This document shows positions 1-43,700 of a stretch of 64,000 bases of DNA, one piece after another. Positions within the stretch are counted from its first letter, which is position 1; the number at the start of each line of letters is the position of its first letter. A program made the position numbers and the translations under genes. Origin of the DNA: Pogonophryne albipinna (lineage: Eukaryota; Chordata; Actinopteri; Perciformes; Artedidraconidae); the NCBI GenBank assembly GCA_028583405.1, contig CM053256.1:25331325-25395324 (forward strand), written 5' to 3'. The notes beneath the pieces were generated by a model that was given only the letters and a program-made list of their open reading frames with translations, did not search any database and had not been told where the DNA came from.

Positions 1-930
1 CTGCTCTGTTTTGTGTTGGCGATGAGTATATTTTTTGGGTGAATGTTTCTTTGATAGTTGTGGATATCCTGCCAGCAGAAAAATTACCAACAGTGATTTC
101 AGAGCTTCCAAGGCCCCTGTACCCGCTAAATATTCATGTGAAGGAGGCTGTAAAAGGCTTCCCTTCTCCAAATGTTTCTGCAGAACACACGTTTGTTCCC
201 TTGTTCAGACTTGCACATGAGATGGTTTCACACACCTTTTCAGTCAGAACTGTTGTGGGCTGCTGATAGCCTATTTAAAATAGGATGGCTGGTTGGCTTT
301 GGCAGGATTATCAGCTCACCCAACAAGGTCTAATATCTTCTGTGATTTTGAATTGTAACAAAAGTCAGGCAAGTTGCACTAGCCTGTTGTCTGAATTTCA
401 TGTTTTGTCTGTATTGCATTTGAATAATTTGAATCCCTATTTCTGCTTTGAATTGCCTCTTAATACAATATGGTCAAATGATCCTGTTCTTTTGTAGAAA
501 TATTTCTTGTCATTGTAACGATGTCTATTTAATGTTCGTAAAATTGTTGTCATTTAGTTTAATTGATATAGAAAAACTGCATTTATACCTGAATATATTT
601 AGAACACATCAGTTGAGTAAAATGAAGTACTTATTTTGCAGCTGTCGCAGCCCTAGAACCCCAAGAACTTTTATAAAAACGGAATGTCTTGATCGAGGAA
701 CGAGTTGCAGCCAATTCCGATTCCCAAGGGTGTTGCCATGCTAGTCTCCAAAATGCCCCCTCCTGTTATACAGTGCAATATCAAAGAAAATTCCTCCTGA
801 ACCAAGGGGTATTATTTAACAAACCTCTGGCAAATGTAGCTTCTGTTAACCTAGATATTAAAAGAAAGTATTTTTGTCCTGTGTGGGACTTTTCTAAGTT
901 TGTAACTGATTACCCATCTTCTGTTTCCAG

Positions 931-33570
<32,640 letters not shown>

Positions 33571-34110
33571 AGGTTCAACAGAGAAGAGTTTAAAAAAATA
33601 AAATAAAAAAAAAAACCTGTTTACTGTTGTGTAATATTTACCTAGCTCCATTTTTGTAGATTTATTTTTTGTCTATACAATTTTATGAAAATCGACATAC
33701 TGTCGCTATCTCCCCAGGCGGTAATATCCGTTTGTGTTGTGAACACAAACGGCTTGTTATTTTTATTTCAATTTTTATTGTTTTTTTTTCTTTGTGTTTA
33801 ATGAAGAAGAGGTATACAGTCCAGAACATTCCTGCATTGGCACTGTAAAACTTAAAGCCCACAGCCCTGATCTATTGGCTTAAACTTTTGCTTCCCAGAA
33901 TGTGGTTTGACAGAAAGCTGTCTGCCGAAACCCAGCCAAAGATGACAGCAGTAGAAGTATTTAAAAGAAGACACACTGTGATTATACGTTTTTTTTCCTT
34001 CCCTAGAAAAGTACTATCAATGACAGTTCACTGCTGCCTTTGTGGAAAGTCCTTTTTTTTCTTGTACAGGGGGAGTAGGGAATTTCAAAAATAAACTTGG
34101 ATGCAAATAA
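33571..34110 (+). other. ubr5: ubr5 3' untranslated region with poly(A) signal
   Basis: After the stop codon the sequence is A/T-rich and lacks coding potential. A canonical AATAAA lies at 34090-34095, so cleavage near 34110 is likely. An earlier A-rich run with AATAAA-like words (about 33594-33605) could give a very short alternative end. The exact end is inferred. Confidence 0.6.
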
Positions 34111-34678
34111 GTTGTCCAATTTGTATTTTTTGTGCTTTAATAGTGGTAGCATCACCATCTTACATTATTGTGAGTGGAAGCTGCTCATCTGTGACGCATT
34201 TGAGACCTGCTACATACCAGATAGAGCTATCACATCTTTCTTTACCCATCCCTTCATAGGCCATTGGGTAACAGCTATAGTAGTGTAAATAGTATTTTAA
34301 TTATCATGTTTGTCTGCTGTTTTGCACCACGTTTTGGGGTATCTGCATTGTGATAAATGAAACACAATATAAGAGACACACTTTACAAAGTAAGGTTTTA
34401 ATAAATAAGTTGTGTGCATGAAAATGCCAGTAGTAGATATACAGAATGATTGTAATACAGTTTGGCACAGCATTTGATGTTTTTTGTAATGGGAGTTTGA
34501 CCCATAGTTTAGGCCAATCATGATGGGAGAAATCTTAGCCCCGCCCATTTAAGTGGAGCTGTCACATGCTCTTTGTGTTGCCTTCAAGAGATTTTGTAAG
34601 AAACGGAATTTCATGGATCTAGTTAATTAGGTTGGGATATATAAATATAACCAGGGCTGCACCATAGACGGTATATAT

Positions 34679-37158
34679 AGGGCTGCACATAACTGGTGCG
34701 CATGCGCACCTCCGCCAAAAAAAGAGCACCGGGTCATTTGAAAAAAGGCGCATTTGCGTACCAACATTGAGAGGGAGAGAGAGAAAGATATTTGCGAGTT
34801 GCATATTAAGTTAGCACTGGCGTTATAGATGTTCGCCTAGGGCGCCAGACCTGGGGGGGGTGCTGCGCTGGCAGTTCTGGGAGGGGGGAAAACATTTTTG
34901 ACCGTTGGGACTCATCCTAATTTTCGGCCTTGATGTAACAATATTCATAATTAAGTAAATGTAACACCCTTTTCACCCCGGTTACACGTTTCATTTGCCC
35001 TGTACGATGGGCGCTGTATGTGATGAAAATGGGGGAGGTTGGCTTATCTGGCGCCCGCAGCTCACAGCCAAAATGCGAGGGAGCGAGGCGCTGTTGTTAT
35101 TAGAATCTGGTGCTAGCTGCTCTAACGGATATAAGAAGATGTTTCTACAATGATGTGGAGGAGAGCTCTCTCCAGTCAGACTGAGAGGCTGATAACTACA
35201 GCTCAGTGAGGTAAAGGACTCTTGAGTGTTTAGATCAGGGGTCTCCAACCTTTCTTCATCTGAGAGCTACTTTGAAAAAATGAAAGAGCTACAGTACTTA
35301 CACATCACATCGCTTACATGTATTCACATAGCCCTCATCAGTTGAATTAAGCTATACTTTTGTATACGTGTGAAATTGCAATACCTAAAGCTTATCAAAG
35401 ATCTTAACTTCACATCAAGGTCCAAGAAAACGACAATTTCTCACATATTATTATGGCCCTCATAGTAAGTACATCACTGAACATTCACATAAATGTCCTT
35501 AATCACCACCTTACAAGCACCTCACTCTTTTGTACAGTTAGTGAGATGACTGGCGCTGCATGAAGTCCACCATACAGGTGTATGCTGGACCCACTTAGGT
35601 TCACTCGAATAGTCATTTAAATGTTCATCAGTCAGTCTTGTTCTGTATTTAGATTTCATTCATGTCAGAAAAAGCTGCTTCACAAAGGGATGTAGAGCCA
35701 CATAAAGCAGACATGTTCAGTGCTGCTTGGTGAATGTTCTTATAGTTTTCTGGGTCTACAAGGCTCCAGAAATGTTGTGAGTTTTGCTGAGACTTAAGCT
35801 GAACATTATTTTGGAGATGTATAACCTCCATCTCCATCTCCACAGGATTGACACTGAACAGTTCAGCCATCTTTTTCTTCTTCTTCGTCTTGACATTAAA
35901 TTATAAACCATAATAAATCAATTGTATAGGTCTAGCCTCCCTATATCTGTGTGTGAAATTGTTCCATCCTCAAAAACAAAAACGAATACTTCTGCAGTCT
36001 AGCTGCAGCTTCTAGCAACGGTCTTCTGTTAAAAAAAGGATACTGAATGTCCTGAATGTGGCATCACACACATGACTTAAGTCTGAACAAAGCAGACAAC
36101 AGTCCGTATTATAAAAACAAAAATAGTGTGGGTGCACACTTACATTCTCTGTCTTACTGTTACATAAATCTCATGAATGTCATGCTGTTGGTTCTGGACT
36201 GGTGCTGCTGGAGAAAGCAGACTGCTCCGTGTGTGGTGTCGCTGTGCCGCTGTCACGTCTGTTCCTTGATCATTGCGGCACCGACCAATTGGATATTCGT
36301 GTGACAGAAAACATTCTAAAATAAAAAAAACGTTATTGTCCAGCCGCGGCCGAAAAATCAATAAGGAACCTTAGCTATAATCGATAATCGTGCGGCGAGC
36401 TACTGAAAAGCTGCCCGCGAGCTACCGGTAGCTCGCGATCGACGTGTTGGAGAGCCCTGGTTTAGATAGTTAACTTTAGTCTAAGTTATCTCAGTGGGTC
36501 TCAAACGGTTTGGTCACAATTTATGTAAACACATATTTCCAAAGCACTCCTTTAAAATTATTGGGATAAACAGGTTTGAAATCATTCCAATGTATACTAG
36601 GACAGTAAACCAAAAATATCCTTTAAAACTGGAGAGATATTAAAAAAAAAAAGCATAAATAAATGTTAAGGTAAAATAAGATATGAACAACAACAATAAA
36701 ATAAGTTACATTCATTTGTTATTGGCTATGGTAGGTTATTGGTTATGTTCACATACTTATTTGATTACATCCACTTGTCTAAGATGACAACAGAGACTTT
36801 CGACCCAAAACCAGCTGTTGACTTGTGGATGCAAGCAGCTAATCGCAGACTCAACCAGAGAGAAAGTAGTAGGCCTACATCATCAGCTACCATGTCTGAC
36901 AGAGAGGAAGACAGTGAGGAGAACAGTCAGGAGGGTAGTGATGACAGCTTGTAGGATTACTGGTCGTGCTAATGTTGTCTTGTGTTCACCTCTGCATGTG
37001 TGTTCTGTGTTCACCCGTGTGTTCAGTGCCGTGTGTCTGGCAAATAAAGTCAAGACCCCCTCAAAAGTTACGGTTTATTTCATTTTAAGGATGAGCACCA
37101 AGCAACATCTCCAGCTGCTCCTTTGAGAACCAGGGCAAAAAAGTTATGTGCACCCCTG
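34679..37158 (+). mobile_element. Putative outer hAT-like element with transposase C-terminal remnant
   Basis: The left end AGGGCTGCACATAACT and right end AGTTATGTGCACCCCTG are inverted copies. Near the right end the frame 36739-36954 (TFDPKPAVDLWMQAANRRLN, then an acidic tail) resembles the last residues of hAT transposases. No clean 8-bp duplication is seen. The left flank is a CATAGACGGTATATATA word shared with the repeat at 62090. Confidence 0.55.
35236..36459 (-). mobile_element. hAT transposon remnant with 8-bp duplication
   Basis: It begins CAGGGGTCTCCAACC and ends GTTGGAGAGCCCTG. Exact GTTTAGAT flanks it (35228-35235 and 36460-36467). The minus-strand frame 35649-35870 (NIHQAALNMSALCGSTSLCE then AAFSDMNEI) matches the hATC dimerisation region of hAT transposases. 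The rest of the transposase is missing or decayed. Confidence 0.9.
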
Positions 37159-37756
37159 AGTATAACACCCGAAATATTTGGGCTTTGCTGTTAATGACTG
37201 CTAAACTATGGTGGTATATTAACAACTGAAACTAAATATGACAACAGTGGTGGTCAAATAAAGATAAAACAATTATAAATAGTTGGTGTAATCTTTTTGT
37301 GTTTGAAAAACACATACTAACAATCTTGTCTTCAACATTATTTTTACTTAAATTATCGTTTCGGAAGAAATGCTGGTTGCTATTTACAACCTGGAACGTC
37401 CAAATTACCAGCGACAGTGAAGGCACCGTTTCTCCTCCAGTCAAAACGGAGCCATATGAGGTGAATCCTCACGGTCACATAGTGGTGGTCAACTAACGGA
37501 GCATATTATCTTATGATGTTATCAGCTAGCGGGTTAGTTAGCTAACTTATTGTGTCACCACAGCCGTAAAGCGATTTAGCTTGCAGCTAGCAGGTTGTAT
37601 GGCTTTTGGCCGATGTTGCTAGTGGAGGAAGGGATGCATGTTTTATCTTTCATTATGTCGAAGTCGTTCTGTTATTTTTAGCTAGCACTGCAGGCTAGCT
37701 TAGCTTATAGCGGCGAGTAAAGCGTGACTAATCGGTTTGTTTGAAACACAATACAA

Positions 37757-40700
37757 ATGGAGCAGTGGCAGGACGAGGCCTCTCAGCAGGTCAAGCTGCT
37801 TACAACTCGTCTGAATGAACTGTTGTCCAAAGGTCTGGGACTGCTGCGATCCGAGCTCGGCGTGGATTTGGGGCTGAAGCCTGAGCTGATTCCGCCATGG
37901 GTGATCCTCTTAGCGGCATGTAGCGGGCTACTGCTCCTGGTCGCTCTGTGGGCCTCAACCTGCCGGTCTCTCTTCAAGAAACGACCCGATGTAAGCCCTC
38001 TGGACGACGGGTTTGAATTGAAACGCGATGAGAGTAAACCTGTCAAATCCGAGGAACCGAAGAAAAAGAAGAAGAAGACTGAAAAGGCACGTAGCATAAA
38101 TTAAATCAGTCTGCACCCGATACGGCCACAGTGACAGTTGAAACTCATGTCAAAACCCTAGCTAGCTTCAGGCTAATGTCCGTCCAGTATATGCTAGCCT
38201 TGGGAGTTGTTACATAATGGGTTTTGTGAATAGAATATAGCTGACATTTTCATGGCCCTCTTAATGTTTCTTTATTCCAGAAATCACAGCCTAATGGGAG
38301 AGCTGTTGCTGAACCACAGGAAGAAGCCATAGAATCTGAAGAGATAGTGCCACATCACCAGACGCCCCCACCAGAATCCAAGGCTGAGAAGGCTGCAGAG
38401 GTAATTTGCTATAACAAAGATGAATGGGCACACACACTCATCATTATCTTGATGTGACTTGAACATATTGATCCGTTTAGTGTGATGGTGCACCAAGGTT
38501 TTGTTTATATAAATGTTAGCGCATCATTATTTCTCGGTTACTCATCTCTGTTAACCCATGTCGCTCTGCAATGATGCAACCAGACCCGCTGCCAGTGTAA
38601 TGTTACAGTTTTTAACCTGCAGATGCAACAAAATCATTGTGGATGTCTCCTGGCTTAGGACAGCAAAAGGGCAGCCTTTCTTTCAATGCCATCCTCTGTG
38701 TAAGGCCTAAAGTGACACGTAATGTGGTCATACATGTGCTCAAGCTAAGGATGTGATCGTGCATTCACTAGAGCTGGAAATGGTGTTAACCAAATAGCAC
38801 ATGTAACGTATTAAGGGCTTCTTGGACAGTGTGTGTAGTTTCACCTACAGTATTAATAGACATGGCTTGAGCGTGCTGATTTGATTGACGGCCCTGTTCA
38901 GTCAGCATGGGGCCACTTGCCCAGTTGCTGTTCTTGGAGATTAAATCATGTGTAGTCAAGTATCAACTGTATCTCTTAACCTGTTTCTTTAAACTCTCTC
39001 TTAGACATTCTTTAATATTGTCTTTATTATTTGATCTCTTTCTCTTCTAGTTAAAAAAGTCTAAGAAGAAGGCCAAACAGGCTGTGAAGGAGACAAAGAC
39101 TGTGACTGCAGCTCGCAAAGAACCAGAAGAAGGTGAATTGTTAGGATGTATATGCTAATTAATTTATAGTGATGTATGGGTATTATACCATTAATTGGAG
39201 GAGGCCTTTCTTTGTTTATGTTGATGCTTAGTAAACCACTATTTTTCAGTTACAAAGCCATTGCACCAAATAGGGAATGACTTACTTCTTAACTATTTTG
39301 TTTAATTTGAACAAGGCCTTTGTAACAAAACATAAGAAAGTGTTTTATGCTCGACCTATTATTGTAGAATGTGACCTTACGTTCCCAGCAAGATATGGCT
39401 GATCCGGTATCCTGCCTAATCCATTCCAAACGTTCTCACTAATCCCAAAATGAAAACTTTCAGTACTTTGCAAATAATTCCACGGTGTTCACAATGTTTC
39501 TTTTCAGGCACATGGGAGACCAAGGTCAGCAACAAGGAGAAGCGTGAGCAACGCAAGAAGGATAAGGGCTCCAGTGATGGCTCCAACAGTCCTGGAGGAG
39601 GACACACACCTGTGAGCGCTCCCCCAGAGCAGCCAAAGGCCTCCGCTGCTCCCCCGCCTGCCAGCCAGAAGAAGACAAAAGGTGGCTGATAAAATACATA
39701 ACTCTGAAATCCATGTATCTTTCATTTTGGGGTAGAGTTTTAGGATTTGTAAGAGGAAAGAAGTATGTTAATTATATTGTTCTTGAATAAATTCAAATAA
39801 AACCTCCAGGGTTCTCTCTGACTAACAGCCTAAAGTGGCACCTAGAGAGAGATGTTTATGGCTTTTGTTCTGTATAGGCTGTTGTTGCATCTGATTGGTC
39901 TCTTGTTGAAAGGATGGTCTATAAATACAGGCTTTAGGGGAATTCAATTGACTCCCAGAATGCATTTTCCCTGAAGTGCTTCAGCTGAAGTGTTTGTCTG
40001 TGTTGCCTCCATTAACAGGCTCTCATGGATGTTGTTCTTGGCATACAGCATGTTGACTCCTTTTTGTTTCTTTATTTTCAGGAGAATCTGCCAAAGTGAA
40101 AGTAGAGAAGGTTGAGGCTGTTGTACCTGCAGGTAAATGTCACCTGAAAAGTATTCATCTATTTATTTTTTTGTAAAGCACCTTGAATTGCCTTGTGTTG
40201 AAAGGTGCTATATAAATAAACTTGCCTTGCCTTGCCTATTACCAGAAAAGACACCCCAAGCATTGATCTCTCTATTAAAATGCTTTAGTTGACCAAAAAA
40301 GTCCACATGCTTTAATGAGGACTCCCATATTAGACGTGTCGCCAACCTGATCTGTGTTTAGTCTGGCTGAGTATCGACTTTCTGTCTTGGTGTTAGTTAA
40401 CAGTGAGGCGGTGGCTGCTGTGACGAACATGGCTGTGAAGGTTCCTGCTCCCACCGTCTCTCCGAAGGTCCGCCCCTGGACAACCACTACAGAGCCAGCA
40501 TCAGTGTGGAGAGCGGAGCTTGATGGTAACACAAATATTTGAACACTTAATTGCGCTGTTGGTGAAGCTTAATTGTGTGTAAAAGCTTTATTGCATTCCA
40601 AAAACCATGAACTATCCGATAACCTTTACATTGACTGCAGTGTCATAGTAATAGACTCGCTGATTGATAAGCAGGACGGCTATTGATGCTAAAATTACCT

Positions 40701-43700
40701 TAATAAATGGATCAGGTATCCATAAAACTGTCGCAACATTTGATAGCATTATAAAATAATAGACTTAATGATTATAAAGTTTAAAGTTCATTTTTGGCAT
40801 TGGACACAACAGTAAATCTGACCTCAAGGCTGCTCGGCTAGAGATCTTGGGGATATGAAGTTAATCAAATATTACAATATCTTTTACCAAATGCCTCTGT
40901 TGATATTGCAAGTTGTAGGTTTGACTATTTGTCCTTTTTTATAAATTATTTACAGCTTGATTTTATTGATAAATAATGATTAGTAACGTGGATATTATGT
41001 TCATGTGGGAGAAAATCACATCACTTCCCTATAATACAGCCTAGAACCAGGAAAAGACAACCCTTATACCATATTCGAGGTCTAACACAAGAAGTACTCT
41101 TGTATCCCAATACTGATATATTGCCTAATTACTTCAAAGACCACTGGGCAAATCATAATCTTCCAAGTAGCTGCTGAATACACAGTGGGGCAGTGTGATT
41201 TTGGCAACTGATTTAGTACTATTCTTAGGACAAAAATGCCTTTGTTTTTATTTTCCTTTTTATACTGATTTTATGCTTTTCAGAGTTTAACCTTGAATCA
41301 CAGTCTGGTCATGGAAACAAGGTTGACAAACAGATTTCGTCATATTTACTTGGTTATACAGATCTCAGTGATCCACTGACTATTAAGTCAAAGTTAATTG
41401 TGTTGATTATTACCTTTTTAGAGCATCTGTGATCTGTGTGTGTTTCAGAGTCTTGGACAGTGATTGACAGGGGGATGGCCCCGGCGGACCCAAATCTGGT
41501 GTCTTTAAGCGGCCTGGGTGTTGGTACTGCTGGTGAGTCTACAACAAAGTGGTGATGTGACAAGTACTGGTTTAATCTGGTTTACACCTCCGAGATGGCA
41601 TAGGTAGCTTCTCTTTTAGCAAAATTATGCTCCTCGTGTCCCCTCTTAGACCCCATTTACACGGGAATGCAAACGGACCGAATTCGTTATCAAAAAAGTC
41701 TTCCGTTCACACGCATTCGGCTCATTTATTAACGTGTCCGTTCACACGAGTCCACTGGAGACGCTGTAGTACATATGCCGGGCCTGTAAGTGGCGCTGTA
41801 CTTCTGCCACAAAATACACCAAAAGCAGCGAAGAAGACCCCCGAGCATGGTTGCCATGGTTGCCCTTCTCTTTATGCCCCGCGGTAGATTTAGCAACATG
41901 TAGTTCTCCATGTCCACTTGTTACTGATGGTTGTGGTAGAGGAGCTGTAGATTTTGCACTAACATCTGTAGCATGGTCAGTAGCTTTAGCTACTGACCAT
42001 GCTACAGCAGTGAGCAGCAGAGGTGGGGCTATGGCTTCATCGTTATCAGGAAATGATCGTATAGGGCGTACACACAGAGCCGTTTGGCCCCCCAGAGCAT
42101 TCCGGTTGCAGATCTATCTACCTTGGGACCCGTTATCGTTTGCGGGGTCCGTTTCAGCGTTTCCGTTACGGCCTCGTGTGAACAAACGGGCTATACGAAA
42201 GAGAAAAGTAGCGGATACAACCCCGTTTGCGTTCTCGTGTAAACGTCGCCTTACAACGCACATGCCTTGCTTGCTACCGTCGACAGACTAACTAACCCCC
42301 CAGTGTCAGTAGCCTCTGAATTTCTATCCACCAGGGCGTGCAATGATTTTGCCTCCTTTTTCACTGACAAAATTCAGAAAATCAGACAAGCAGTCAGTGC
42401 CTCTGCATCAGGAACAGCAAATGTGTTGTCTCTGTGTCCACTTAACATCAATTCAAACACCATGACACAATTCCATCAGATTAATGATAAAAACCTAAAG
42501 GACATTATTCAACTTCTGAAATCCTCCTCCTGCTGCCTTGATATTATTCCAACAGGATTTTTCAAAGATGTTTTGCCTTGCATGGCCTCAGATCTACTTC
42601 ATATAGTAAACAAATCTCTTCACTCAGGTATTTTTCCACAGGCCCTGAAAACTGCAGTCATTAAACCGCTCTTAAAAAAGAATAATCTAGATGCTTCAGT
42701 AATGAACAATTACAGGCCCATATCAAACCTCCCATTTCTAGGTAAAATCATTGAAAAAGTTGTTTTTCAACAGTTGAGTAATTTCTTGCATTTAAATAAC
42801 TGTTTTGATGTGTTCCAGTCAGGCTTTCGTCCAAACCACAGCACTGAGACTGCTCTTGTAAAGGTCTTTAATGACATCCACTTAAACACAGACAGTGGCA
42901 GAACTTCAGTGTTAGTATTATTAGATCTCAGTGCTGCGTTTGACACTGTTGACCACAGCATATTACTAGACCGACTGGAGAACTGGGTGGGACTTTCGGA
43001 AACAGTTCTAAATTGGTTTGAATCCTACTTAAAGGACAGAAACAACTTTGTTTCTATAGGTAAATACACATCTGAGTTGACAAATATGACATGTGGGGTA
43101 CCTCAAGGCTCCATCTTGGGGCCCTCTTCTCTTTAACGTCTACATACTACCACTGGCTCAGATAATGAAGAACAACAAAATAAGTTACCATAGCTATGCA
43201 GATGACACACAAATGTACGTAACAATTTCACCAGGAGACTATGCTCCAATTCAAACACTGAGTAAGTGCATTGAACAAATCAATGACTGGATGTGTCAGA
43301 ACTTTCTCCAATTAAACAAAGATAAAACTGAGGTAATGGTTTTTGGAGCAGAACGTTTAAAAGTTAGCGCTGAGCTTCAGTCTGCAATGTTCAAAACAAC
43401 AGATAAAGCCAGAAATCTAGGTGTAGTCATGGACTCTGACCTGAGTTTCAACAGTCACATTAAAACAGTTACTAAATCAGGCTACTATCACCTAAAGAAT
43501 ATATCTAGGGTTAAAAGACTAATGTCACAGCAGGATTTGGAAAAACTTGTCCATGCTTTTATCTTCAGTAGACTGGACTACTATAATGGTGTCTTCACAG
43601 ATCTCACCAAAAAATCTATTAGAAAGCTGCAGCTGATTCAGAACGCCGCTGCTCGAGTCCTCACTAACACTAAGAAAGTGGATCACATCACTCTTGTCCT

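Larger units (their letters stand above)
34111..37756. other. ubr5-mtdh intergenic interval
   Basis: It holds no complete host gene. It contains an outer hAT-like element with a second inside it (34679-37158) and a short exon-like frame ending at 37496. A GC-richer mtdh 5' flank (about 37500-37756) has several GCTAGC words but no clear TATA box. Confidence 0.6.

Noticed and set aside
38087..38104. mtdh exon 1 running on to RSIN and a stop, i.e. a single-exon short protein
   Set aside because: The conserved C-terminal parts of metadherin follow in correctly phased exons, so the frame must splice at AAG before the stop.
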